Shown here one piece after another: positions 46,701 to 57,918 of a stretch of 64,000 nt of DNA. The notes under the pieces were generated by a model. The model had not been told where the DNA came from. It worked only from the letters and a program-made list of their open reading frames with translations, and ran no database searches. How positions within the stretch are numbered: the stretch's first letter is position 1; every line of letters starts with the position of its first letter. Position numbers and translations under genes: made by a program. Source of the DNA: Helianthus annuus (Eukaryota; Streptophyta; Magnoliopsida; Asterales; Asteraceae); NCBI RefSeq assembly GCF_002127325.2, contig NC_035437.2, positions 156,151,880 through 156,215,879 of the forward strand, read 5' to 3'.

Positions 46701-48201
46701 CGATTGAAACATTGTTATCACGATTAAAACAACGAATGGAAATTAACTTTTTAATAATTTGTGGACAATGTAGAATGTTAGGTAGGACATAGGTGCGGTT
46801 GGGAAGGTACAGGTAGCCTGTTCCAGACCCTTGAATTGGTAAAGACTCGCCATTGCCAACTAAAAGTTTACTACAAACAGGAAAAGAGTCAGGGTGTTCA
46901 ATCATACCTTGTTCATCTGTCGCATGACCGCCAACTCCAGAATCCATGGTAGTATTAGGGTCATAAGTGAGATTCATGGAGGCCATAGCAGAGCCAATGT
47001 CGGATGGGCAGAGTGCATTGTACGCCTGCTGGGACGGTTGCTGTGGTGGCCCGAACCCAGGTGGACCCTGCTGAGGCTGACCGTAGGTGTTTGGGCCTGC
47101 ATTGGGCTGGTAATAAACATGCTGAGGTGGGCCAGCTTGCAGAGGAGGTGCGGAAGAGTAGGCTGAATTTGGGGCGGCTGTATAATGGGTTGTGGGTGGG
47201 CCGGAGGGCTGCTGATAAGTGGTAGTAGGCTGGTATGAAGGTTGGGTTGGGTAGGGGCATGGTGGTGTGGACCACCAGGCCCACTGGGGATAAGAGGACT
47301 GTTGAGGGGACCATGATTGTTGATATTGCTGTTGTCCCTGTGAGCGGCCAGAACCTCGACCACGACCGCCCCTATAGGAGCGGCCACGACCGCCACGATA
47401 ATACCTAGATTGGTTGTGAGGGTGTTGGTTGGGTGTAGGGGAGTATGAGGGGTAAGGGTTCGGTGAATGTTAGTTATTGGTGGTTTGGTTTTGGGCCATT
47501 AAAACAGAGTTTGAAGATTTTTGCCGGGCTTCAAGACGTATTACCTCATCATTCAGTATATTCCTGGCTAAATCCCAATCCGCATTATTAGCATTGATTA
47601 AAGACACGGTCGTATCAAACTCGGCAGGGAGACCGCGTACAAGTTGGAGAACAAGCCGATCCTCAGTGATTGGGTGGTCCACATCTTCAAGTTGGTTAGC
47701 AAGGTCCTTCAACTATTGACAATAATCATCCAAAGATTTACAAGCAGGAAGTGTCAGGTTGAAAAATTTTATTTCTATGGCACCTGCACGAGCTTTCTTA
47801 TTACTCAAATATTTCTTTTCCAATTTAACCCACGCAGTACGTGCGGTGGACTCGTTCTCCAAGACCGAAAGAAGGAGATCATCAGATAAAGTGGCATAAA
47901 TCCACTGAAGAACAAGGGCATCTAGTTCTTCCCAAGCTGGATAATCCGGAGACTTGGGTTCGGGTGGAGGTGTCTCGTCGATGTGATTGAGAACTTGATA
48001 CGCCGTAGCATGCAAACAAAAGAGTTTGATCCAGGCACTGTATGTAACTTTCTTGCCATCCAAGGTTCGGATTTTGCTTTGTATGTTGGTAACTGAGTAT
48101 GCGGGGTGTAGGTTGGATTTGATGGCAGATTGGGAGGGATCTTGTTGAACAGTTGTATCATCATCAGGTTTGCCATCGTTGTTTTTGCCATCGTTGGCCA
48201 T
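43781..48201 (-). pseudogene. Copia gag-pol polyprotein of element E, two nonsense codons and a frameshift
   Basis: Gag starts at 48201. A TAG at 47713-47715 (CQ*LKDLANQ) interrupts it, and the frame stays open to a TAA at 47470. Downstream the frame passes a Gly/Arg-rich and then Gln/Pro-rich stretch to 46986. The long ORF 46986-44551 holds a protease DSG, integrase with an HxxxH-type start and CDLW, QSDLGGEF and SRAER acidic residues, a Pro-rich linker, and reverse transcriptase with LDVKNAFLHG and YVDD. A lost T in a T-run near 44636 shifts the frame; RNase H continues at 44638-43781 (DADWGG, SSAEAEY, CDN). The terminal TAG lies inside the 3' LTR. I see no CCHC knuckle. It is not functional as it stands. 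Confidence 0.9.
43787..43797 (-). other. Polypurine tract of element E, inside coding sequence
   Basis: The minus strand CTACGGGGGGC directly precedes the LTR start TATTAG. It is also translated, as the last codons of the polyprotein (TTGGY). Confidence 0.7.
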
Positions 48202-48310
48202 GGTATGATCGAGAACAGAGGAAATTGATTGCAGGGTTTAACAGCCGAAGCTGGGCAGGGAAACAGCCGAAGCTGGGCAGGGGGAAAAAAACGATTAGGT
48301 AAAGAGCCGA

Positions 48311-48323
48311 GGCTCTGATACCA
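48311..48323 (-). other. Primer binding site of element E
   Basis: The minus strand reads TGGTATCAGAGCC (initiator methionine tRNA type) directly abutting the LTR end TTTTA, with no spacer. Confidence 0.88.
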
Positions 48324-49243
48324 TAAAAGTGCTAAGGATTTTATTAACTGAATCAATGAAATTACATAAGAGAGGATCATATTTATAGATCCAAAGAATA
48401 ACAAACCCTAGCACAAAATAAGGAAAGAGATAAATCTAGAACATATACAATATCTATGTCTAAATATATACATAATCGGTAATAATTGTATATGCGCTAA
48501 TATTGTATATGCGCTAAATTGTAGATGCTCTAATATTGTAGATGCTCTAATATTGTATATGCGCTAATAAATGGAAGGTATCCTACTGATATCACAACAT
48601 ATTTAAGGCATATTAACTTAGGAAACCTATTCATGACTCATTTGGTTACCCGTTACACACTTTTCGCGTTCGTATCGGTTTATGTAACTAGTTTGCATAA
48701 ATTAGCCGAAACGGGTCAAACCTTATCATTTTTATCTCAAAATCCAGAATGTGTTTTGTTTACCCATATTAAACAAGTATACAAACTTGTCGGGTCTAAA
48801 TCACATTCTAATCCGGTCTTCGCTTAATCTTGCGTCTGAATCGTATATCCTCCTTTAAAACTAAACGGTCTAAGCATAGGCTTAATTAAGACCTGTTAGG
48901 AATCTAACAGGTTATTAAAACCTTTGTTCCAGATTTAGGAGCCCAGTAAAAGCTACCTGTACTTGCTTGGTGGTATACGGCTGGGATAAATTATATAAAT
49001 TTGTTCAGATAAATACTTTTAACTTATATTCCCTTATACGGGCTTGGGGTACGGTATATAAAATACCGCTTGGTCGGGCATTGAATCTTTAATCGTATGA
49101 TGGTTAATTTATTGAAATGACCCGTTTAAATTGTTTTGTTTGCTTAAAGCCTTTGGGGGGTTAATGACCATGTCCCGGATATCCTTGGCATCATTCATTG
49201 AATGGCCACGACCTTAGCACGGGGTGTAGGCATACACCAGCCA

Positions 49244-49420
<177 letters not shown>

Positions 49421-49973
49421 TAAGATATAACCACCGGTTTCGAGAATAACTCGACGCAGGACTATATCATGTGGTGTGTCTATTAATCTTTAACCCGATA
49501 TTCAACCCGGGCTACTGAACGTCTAACGAACATGTAATTCTTTTACAAGTTTATATATAAATAATTATCCCAAGTTATAAAATATTTTGTGCCTTGTGCA
49601 TTCAAATCAATTTTCCTAAAACATTTTTAAAATGAGTCAGTTAATTGTATTTAAGAGTGTAAACTGGCGTATTTTCCAAAAAGGTTAAGTGCAGGTACTA
49701 GACGGAATAGGCTGGCTACTCCTAGCATCAATAAAGAGTCTTGCAAGCTTAGATGTTAAAATCTGTTGAACAATTATCTTTTATTTGTCCCGCCTGTGGA
49801 TCCTTTACATTCCGTTTGTAATACTTTGATATTACTTTATATCGGTTTGTAATATTTTATCTTTTGTTTCCGCTGTGCATTAAATTGTGTTGTTTGACTA
49901 TGACGATATCAACTACGTCACGATACTCCCCACCGGGCCCACCGGTAATACGTGGAAATATCAGGGTGTGACA

Positions 49974-50630
49974 CCTCATCAATAAAATATTCAAACGAAA
50001 AATCAACTAAATACTGTTTTTTGTCAGTCAACCTGTTGATCACCATGTCAGCGTCATGTTCTCCTATATAGCTGTTAATTCGAGTCCTAAAGTTTTTGCA
50101 ATCATCGACCGTGGTGCCAACATTCTCGAAACCACCGTAACGTTTCTTCATTATATGAAAAGCTTTGACAGGGCCAAGGTTTAGAGTGCCTAGTTCCCAT
50201 ATCATCTCCTCCTGGACATCTGACAACTGCCTGTACGCTGGCAGCATATGAATATCGTGTGGACATACAAACTTATGATTATGGCCATCAACGAATTTCT
50301 TTACTATATATGATCTACCATCCACCATGCAAATCATAAGTTGAGCTTTGCACCCAGTTCTAATGGTCCCCCTGTTCCTTGATTTGAATGACTTTTTTGA
50401 CTTCGAATAAGCATTGTCAATAAACAATGGCTTATGTCCCTCTTTAGAACAAACAAAATACTTAGTTTTGGTTATACCGCCAATGTGTACTTCACCACCT
50501 TTCCGAGTAGAAGAACCAGCTAACTTAGCATATGTATGGTAAAACATGTATGCTTGTTCGATAGAGGTAAATTTCATTCCAACCACAGGTGTAGCTGATG
50601 GTTCAACCTCCGGAGTGTAAAGCCTTTAAT
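49974..50630 (-). pseudogene. FAR1-like gene exon 2, 5' part (FAR1 DNA-binding domain)
   Basis: The exon starts after an acceptor ATGTAG and reads YTPEVEPSATPVVGMKF, then a FAR1 DNA-binding domain of the WRKY-GCM1 zinc-finger type: YFVCSKEGHK, RTGCKAQLMI, VKKFVDGHNHKF. A linker typical of FRS proteins follows (LNLGPVKAFHIMKKRYGG and DCKNFRTRINSYIG), and it ends FEYFIDE at the CCTCA insertion site of solo LTR C. This exon half has no internal stop. The known role of the family is transcription factors derived from Mutator-like transposases. Confidence 0.88.
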
Positions 50631-51007
50631 CTACATAAATTAAATAAGAAAAGGAAAACACATGCGATATCGGACTCGTAACATGCGATATATTAAAAAC
50701 TCCATAATTTCATCATAAGAACAACTACACGTGCGAATTGTTTGACTCATAACATGCGAAAATGCCCATTTTGATAAATATGTTTTACACATGCGATTTA
50801 TGATATCATAACATGCGAAATCAGCATTTAGAATAAACATCACATACGAATTGCCAGACTCATAACATGCGAACTTATACAATTTGCATTCATATCAATT
50901 ATCCTCAACATTTAAACTTCAAATCAGTTATACTAATGCAAAATCATTACTACGATTAAACAAAACACATCTACGAACAATTTAAAGATCTGAATTAACA
51001 TAATTAC
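50631..51007. repeat. FAR1-like intron 1 with CATGCGA array
   Basis: This 377-bp intron (donor GTAATT, acceptor GTAG on the minus strand) contains about eight CATGCGA or near-CATGCGA words on the plus strand between 50650 and 50880. Confidence 0.65.
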
Positions 51008-51188
51008 CATTCGAACACTCATTTACACCACTTGTATTTGCATTTCGATTTGGATTTGTAGGTTCTGGATTTAAAACATCGTCAATCGTAACTCTCTGAT
51101 ACGCAGATAATTGAACCTGATCATCGGTCGATCGAGCTTCTTCAAAATCAACATCTGTGTTTCGTCCGGTGCTGCTCTGTGGATCCAT
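51008..51188 (-). pseudogene. FAR1-like gene exon 1 with start codon
   Basis: The exon begins ATG at 51188 (MDPQSSTGRNTD) and ends at G/GTAATT. It is an acidic, low-complexity N-terminus of about 60 codons, as FRS-type genes often have before the FAR1 domain. Together with exons 2-5 and the tail at 202-253 it sums to about 2.5 kb of coding sequence, roughly 845 codons, within the usual length for this family. Confidence 0.68.
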
Positions 51189-51401
51189 TGAAAAAAAAAA
51201 AACAATTGAATCAAACCCTAACGCAGAAGAATGAAAACTGCAATTTGAGAATTATGAAAAATTTGAAACTGATTCGAACCTCAGCTGATTGAATAAATTG
51301 TCTGATTTAACCTTATGAGTGAAAGACGAATCAGGACACGTGTATGGCCAATAAACTCGCGTATGTAATGTACGATTAAGGGATTTGTATCCTACACTTC
51401 C
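51189..51401. other. Upstream flank of the FAR1-like gene
   Basis: A CACGTG G-box-like word stands at 51337-51342, about 150 bp upstream of the start codon. I see no clear TATA box at a convincing distance. Confidence 0.3.
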
Positions 51402-51853
51402 TCTATATATATATTGTTGACAAGGGCTGATGAATAGTAAATTTATTTTTATATTAATATACAGTTTTTTATTATTTTATTATTGAATATATTATAATAG
51501 TTTAGTATTATATTTACTTTTAATAACATATTTTTAATTTTTTTCCTTTTTAAAAAAAATATATATTTCCTTTACCATTTTTAATACTTTTTTTCTTTTT
51601 GTTAAACATATATTAATTTATCGATTAATTTGATACTTCTTTAATAATTTACGTTATAACTTTTTTCTAAAAAACTTAAGTACGTAGTTTTGCTTAATTT
51701 TTTCCCTGACATTCTGTTATAAGTTTTGTTAAAATAAACTAAATCGTTCTAATGGGTTGGCTTTCTAAAAAACATGTTTTGTTCTCAAATTACGTTTGTT
51801 TTACATTATCATTTACTCGGTTTCGCCGCAACGCGCGATGTAAAAAAAACTAG
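51402..51853 (+). mobile_element. Probable non-autonomous Helitron
   Basis: The right end has a Helitron-like 3' terminus: GCCGCAACGCGCGATG, which can fold as a short GC hairpin, then A-rich sequence and CTAG followed by T. A start of TCTATATATATA at 51402 fits the 5' TC terminus. The 450-bp interior is AT-rich and non-coding. The 5' end is uncertain. A weaker copy of the terminus (CCCGTCGCAACGCATGGG ... CTCG) lies at 51977-52009. Confidence 0.42.
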
Positions 51854-52368
51854 TAGTCATAAAAATTAATTACTGAAGACACAATTTATCTGTCTCATTA
51901 TTATCTATTTACGTAACATTCGATAACGTGCGTGTGCTTCAACGTTTTTGCCTATATATTTTGTTCAGTTTAATGGTCCCGTCGCAACGCATGGGCTCTA
52001 AAAACTCGTTTATTTTAAAAGATGGATGGAGTGTATACATGTGTCTATGGTGCTTATCATGACTCGAACATATATCATATTTGAGTCAAACTTTAGAGCC
52101 CGGGATCCTACTCAAGAACTCGAGCAGATCAGTCATGCTTGCCATGTTTGTTAGGCAGTCCACTTTTATCCAGCAGAAAAAATGCCACCAAAGTAATCGA
52201 GTAAGCAGGCAAAGAACAAAAACATGTGGATGTTACCTTTTTTGAGAAAAAAAAATACTTTTTGAGCCTACGTGTGTTAAACATTTGAGTACAAAATCAA
52301 AATGTTTACTGCCCTTGTTGGTGCATGCATCTGTCGACTTCGTATTGTATCGAGTCTTAGTCTGAGGT
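51854..52368. other. Unassigned intergenic stretch
   Basis: Apart from the degenerate Helitron-like terminus near 51977-52009, I recognise nothing here. There is no ORF of note. Confidence 0.5.
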
Positions 52369-52760
52369 TGTTAGATCAGGGCACGTTTTACGAGGAAACA
52401 GGAGATTGTATGTATTTTAGGAGATAGTTTCGCTTATAGTGACATAGGAAGGTTTCGCTTATCTGTCATTATATAGTTCCGCTTGTATGTCAGTTGGAGG
52501 TTTCGCTTTTGTGACATGTACATTCAAGCGAAACCTCAGCAACTATATATAGTCCTATAAGCGGATCATTTGTAACAGTCTTGAAAACTCGTACCGAAGT
52601 GCTGCCGGATCGAGATTTGGATGTAATCAGTGTTAAATCAATACATAAAGGTGTTTAAAGTGATTTGCAAGCTGTTTCTACGTTGATTACTTGTTTTCCG
52701 CACCTGTAATTGACGAAAACTCCTCTGAACGACTCGTTCGGGTCGAGACACGATCCTTCA
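52369..52760 (+). repeat. Element F 5' LTR
   Basis: It starts TG and ends CA beside the PBS. It contains four GTTTCGCTT/GTTCCGCTT words (52429-52510), one inverted copy, and CTATATATAG at about 52543-52552 as a possible TATA box. The left border is inferred from the TGTT word, as no second LTR is available. Confidence 0.55.
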
Positions 52761-52762
52761 AG

Positions 52763-52774
52763 TGGTATCAGAGC
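52763..52774 (+). other. Primer binding site of element F
   Basis: TGGTATCAGAGC matches the 3' end of initiator methionine tRNA. It also confirms the plus orientation. Confidence 0.82.
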
Positions 52775-52974
52775 TTCAGGAAGAGGAGTTCTGCATATAA
52801 TAGCTGGAATTCATCAAGTTTTCTTACTTCTACACCTTCTTTCTTCAGTTCAGACATTTTCACCGGTCAAAATCAGCTCAAAATTTCACGGATTGTGCGT
52901 AATTGGATATAGACAAATCCTAGAAAGTTTGGTGTTAAAATTCGAATTAAAAATGGGTCAAAACTGCTGTTGAA

Positions 52975-53345
52975 TAGGTTCCGCTTATTCGGTCACTTCA
53001 TAGTTCCGCTTGAGTGAACGTTTTTAGTTCCGCTTATTGTTGCACAAATTCATAGGTTTCGCTCCAAAGACCAGTTAGTTTCGCTCATAGATACAAAATT
53101 TCAGAGGTTCCGACTCAGTGACTCAGTAGTTTCGCTTGAAAGGTTCCGCTTCAACTGTCATTCTTGGAGGTTTCGCTCATAAGGTTCCGCTTCAAGGATC
53201 TAGTGGTTTCGCTTGGTTGAACATTAATTAGATCCGCTTATTTGTACTACATTGTTTCGCTCATTTAGACATTTTGTGGTTCGCTTATTTGAACAAAATT
53301 AATTTCGCTCGTGTGTCAGTATACAAAAGGTTTCGCTTTTAAGGC
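52975..53345 (+). repeat. GTTYCGCT repeat array in the leader of element F
   Basis: About sixteen copies of GTTTCGCT or GTTCCGCT (with a few GGTTCGCT, GATCCGCT or ATTTCGCT variants) occur about every 14-25 bp up to the gag start codon. The sequence between the words is not conserved. The same word recurs in the LTR. Confidence 0.85.
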
Positions 53346-53373
53346 TGTTGTGAGAATTTTGTAAAATTTGAAA

Positions 53374-56300
53374 ATGGGCGAGGAATTTTTCAACGCATTC
53401 GCTACACCAGTTACCCCAATGAGTATTGTTCAAAACACGATGTTGGAAAACGAAACGGGAACAATGCAAAAACCGCCCAAATTATTGAATATCGAGGAAT
53501 ATAAAGGATGGCAAGAACGGTTTGAAAATTGGGTACAAGCAAACTACTTGGATGCTTGGGAATGTGTGGAAACGAAGTATGTTAGACCAAAGAATGACGA
53601 TGATGAAGAGGTTGCGATTAAAGATTTGATTGGAGATGATAGGAAGAAATACAAAAACGAGAAAATGATGCTAAGTTTGCTACACCAAGCCATAAAGGAA
53701 GATATTTTAGTGTTATTGCAGCATAATGGGAGTTCATATTCGATCTGGAAAACGTTAAAATCAAAATTTAAAGGAAGTGAAGAGATGGTTAAAAACAAGA
53801 AATCACTTCTAAAGAAAGAGTTTGATTTATTTCGTGGATTGAAGAATGAAACTACAAAAGAACTCACTGTACGATATTGTAATTTGGTAGTGTGCATGAA
53901 AAGATTGAGCATCACAAAAACAAATGATGAACTAATTGAAAAATTGGCTGATGCATTACCCTATGAAACTTGGGGAATGTTTTTGATGATGTTGAGAAAC
54001 AAAAAGGGGTTTAAAGACTTGACATTGAGCAAATTTATTGAAAAGTTAGAAGCTCAGGAAATGGAGCAGAGAAAGATTGTTAGAATGAAAGATTTTGATG
54101 GTGAACAAGATATTGGATTGTATTACAAAGCAGGGGTGAACGCGAAATCTACAAATCTATCTCCAAAAATAGAGACTGCTTTCAATGCCAAGAATTCTCC
54201 TGGAGGTTCATCATCAGGATCAAACAGCAAAACAAGCTTCACATCATTTCCCTCATTTGATCCAAACATTTCAGCAACGAAAAATGGGAGGAAACTTCAG
54301 TGCAATATTGTTTTGAATCTTGAGAGTGATCAAGATTATTCTGAGGAAGTTGCTAAAAGTCAAATGTCTTTATTGGGAATGGTTTTAGAATCTTACAGTT
54401 GTTTTGTTGCAGGTCGTATCGGGAATCCAATGCTAACAAAGGAGGACTACGACTAGATAGATGCTGAAGAGATGGAGCTGATGGACATAAAGTGGTGTTT
54501 GGTTAGCGTGTTACAGAGAGCTGAGAAATTCAAGCAGATCACGGGGAGAGATGATCTTAGTGAGGCTAATGCTTCTACTTTAGGTTTTGACAAATCTAAA
54601 GTCACTTGTTTCCGGTGCAGGGAGAAAGGACACTTCAAGAGGGAATGCACCAACCGTGAAGCAAGTGGAGCTCAGAATCCTTTCAACAACAAAAATAATT
54701 ACTATCGGAAAGCCATCTATTACCAAGTTGGTCAACAATCATCTCAACAACATAAACATCAAGCTCAAACTGCACATGGAAGAGATGTGATTGAAGATAC
54801 TGGAAAAAGAGCTTGTGTGGTTAATCAAAATGAAAAGAAATCATTCAACTGGGATAAGTACATATCATCTGATGGAAAAGCTTGTTTGATTGATCAAGAT
54901 GATGAAAAGTTACCCGAGGGATTTAGCTGGGAGAATTTCTCTTGGGATAACTACATTCCTGATCAAGCTACAACTCATACAGCTTTTGTTGCCAGAATTG
55001 AAGAAGACAGTGATAGCGATGATGGCACTAAGTATTATGCAAAAAGAATGGCTGAACATTTGAAACAAATGGCAGAAACTGATAGTGAAGATGAGAAACT
55101 CAAGAAGAAAAAGAAGAAGGTGAAAACACCGGTGAGCAGTGATGATGAAACAACTCCGGTGATTCTAAAGAAAGTAAAAGTTCCAGAGTTCAAGATTGAT
55201 GAAGAAGCTGTTGCTAAGAAGAGTCCAATAATTTGTGAAAATTGTGAAGTTGTAAAGAAACAAAATCGTTCTTTGATTCACAATATGAACAGATTAAAGG
55301 AATCTTATGATGTGCTCAACAAAGCGATGAACATGTACAATAACACAAGTGAAGAGCAAGCAACTGCAATGAAAACACTTCAAGGAGCTTTCATGGTCAA
55401 GCAAAAAGTTGTAAACAACTATATTGAGAAGTGTGCTGAACTCGAACAGAAATTGGAACTTCAAAGAATTGAAACTGAAAGAGTTATCCGTTTATTAAAG
55501 AGTTACTCATGTTCGTCTTATGTTATTGACAGGATTTATCCGATGGCTGAAAGCTTGAAGGCATTTGAGGACAATGATGTAACTGAAGAAAAGAAAGGTT
55601 CTGAAGAAAAGGTTGAAGAAAAGACTCCAGTGAAGAAGATTAAGAAGAAGAAAGACACTGAAAAGACGTCATCTGGTAAGAACCAAGGTGTCAGTTACAA
55701 CAGATGTCCACCCCCACTGGAAAATGGATATCTGGCTAGAACTCCAAATGATGAAAGAGTCAAAAAGGCAACAAATTTACAGTGGGAGTCGGAGTCGTCA
55801 GTCAATCTACCAGATAGTATTGATGTTGTGTTTACATCGTCTAACACTGATCAACAGTCTCAATTAATGAAGAAAGTCGTGGATCATGTGTTAGAAAATG
55901 ATGAGATAGAGGGGTCAAAGTCGGAGTTCGTGTCAGAGTCAAAATCTGGGTCAAGCACTCCATGTCAAACAGAAAAACAGGACAAAATAGCTTATGATAG
56001 AAAATTTTTGTTATCAAAATCTAATTTGGATGATGGATTGTTCAAAGTTGCATACACTTTGAATGATTCTGACAAATTATATTCTGATGAAGAATTTCCA
56101 ATAAGAGGTGTCAAAACTGAATTGATAAACAAGGTTTTCAAACTCACAAATTAATATTTCTGAAATAAAAGACTTGAGTCTTAATGAAAAACATAAAAAA
56201 TACACCTTAAGAGTACAACAAAGACTAAACAAGAAAAAGAATTATAGTTCTGGTTCAGGTTTCCAAAAGAAATCAAACCATAACGGTAATTTCAAAAAGA

Positions 56301-57139
56301 AAGGTCTTGGTTTTACTCCTACAGAAAAACAGAAAAATGAAAAATATGTTCGTGATTTTAAATCAAAAAATGATTTTTGTTTCAGGAACGTCATCTGAAG
56401 AAGAAGAAAAGAAAGATTTCTGGAGACAGTCTAACAATGAATTCCTTGCAAAAAAGCAAGATGAATTGAAGAAGATGGCTGAGGAGAATACAGATACGAG
56501 AACCTGTTTCCGGTGCAACACTGTTGGACATATTGCCAGAGATTGTTCTATAGCAATACAATCAAAACAGGGAGTATCTCGTAAACTCAAGAAAAGAGTA
56601 GTTGAGTTCGAACCACCAATTGATAGAGAAAATTGTTTAAAGATTCTACATTTGAAATTGGTGAGAGTTCGAACAAGTTTTACAAGAAGAGAGCAAAATC
56701 TGACAACCAAAAATGGGTTGTTAAGAAAGCTGCTGAAAGCTCTAGCGATGATTCTGATAGGTCAAAATCAGAGGAGCTATCTTCTGGCGATGAAACTGAT
56801 TCCGTAAAATCAGTTGAGCCACAAGTTGTATCAAAATGTGAAGCTGTTTTAAAAGATGAAAAATCAGTTCCGACTGTGAATGATGAGGAGTTTCCATCAC
56901 TTCGGGCTGAGAATTATAAAAAGAAAATTGGTAAAACTGAAATTTCTAACCAATTTTATAATGATAAACAGGAATTTGATGCTGAGAAGGTCTTTAACCC
57001 CAAAGTTCAACATATCTTTGGTAAAATGATTGATCGAAAAGTCAAAGGGGTTAAAGAATTTTATGAGAAGAAAACAAAGAAAGAAAAGGTTGAACCATCC
57101 CTGGTTTGTGACTGGGATGGTACATATTATGAACAGTAA
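53374..57139 (+). pseudogene. Long gag of element F with two zinc knuckles; one nonsense codon and about three frameshifts
   Basis: The ATG is at 53374. The first part is a UBN2-like Copia gag core (EEYKGWQERFENWVQ, LPYETWGMFLMML). A TAG at 54454-54456 stands where the frame continues IDAEEMELMD. The same frame stays open to 56154, with the knuckle CFRCREKGHFKREC, acidic and lysine-rich stretches, and a probable coiled coil (CENCEVVKKQNRSL to about RVIRLLKSY). Frame changes near 56150, 56385 and 56633 lead to a second knuckle CFRCNTVGHIARDC and end at 57139. In all about 1250 codons, much longer than ordinary Copia gag and in the style of Sireviruses. Nothing like a pol follows. Confidence 0.75.
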
Positions 57140-57918
57140 GTCTCAGGACTTGCCGGAGCTCCCAGGTTGGTAAGCGTGGAGCATGAATCGGCATCTTTCT
57201 TGAGATGGATTCGGTAACGTCAATCATACATATGGTAAAGAGGTGTGTTTGTATTTGTTGAACAAGTGGTTAGAAGATGTGTTTGTGCATTGATTGCATA
57301 TGGTAAATCAAGGACATTAATTTGTACTTGTATTTTCCTACAACGAGTTGGAAGACAATATGATGAACCACAACCCCGAACTTGTTATTGATAAATCTAC
57401 AAGTGATAAAATCAATCAAACTTATTTTCCGGAAAAACCAATTTGATTAAAACAAACTTATGTGTTTTGAAATCTAAATGGGAAAATAGTTTGTTGATAG
57501 GGGGAGTTCTGATTGTTTATGCCAAATGAATGGCGATTTGATGTTTTTTGATATCAGTTGTCATATTTCTGTATAGTTTGGTTTACTTTCATGTTTCTAG
57601 TGGGTCAAGAGCTTAGATAGTTTTCAAATTTCTTTAATGTGTTTGCATTTTAGGGGGAGTAGAAAATTTCAGAAAATCCAAAAACATTAGAAAATTTGAA
57701 AAAGTAAAAAACATGAAAATTTTGAAAATTTAAAAATGAGTTTTGTTGTGAAATAGAGGAAATGATAGTACATCAGTGGACTATCACAACACGCTAAAGA
57801 AATGTAAAGTAAAAATGTGATAAACAATCTTACTGCGGATGTGTCAGTAGGTTTTCGCACATTTAGTAAATTGAAACGAGATATAAATCTTGTTTGAAAG
57901 GTCCCGTAATCTGAGATA
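57140..57918 (+). other. Element F region after gag, non-coding
   Basis: No protease motif or other pol domain is seen. Two AGGGGGAG tracts (about 57500 and 57652) resemble the multiple PPT-like tracts described for Sireviruses. The rest is AT-rich. Confidence 0.55.

Larger units (their letters stand above)
43524..48569 (-). mobile_element. Element E: Ty1/copia retrotransposon with short TA...TA LTRs
   Basis: TSD AATGG lies at 43519-43523 and 48570-48574. LTRs are 43524-43786 (263 bp) and 48324-48569 (246 bp; one lacks a 17-bp repeat unit). Read on the minus strand the LTR begins TATTAGCGC and ends GCACTTTTA, not TG...CA. This is confirmed independently by TSD, by the abutting PBS and by the PPT junction. 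Short LTRs, a 5-kb length and domain order integrase-RT-RNase H mark Copia, perhaps the Ale/Retrofit branch (uncertain). The polyprotein is broken. Confidence 0.92.
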
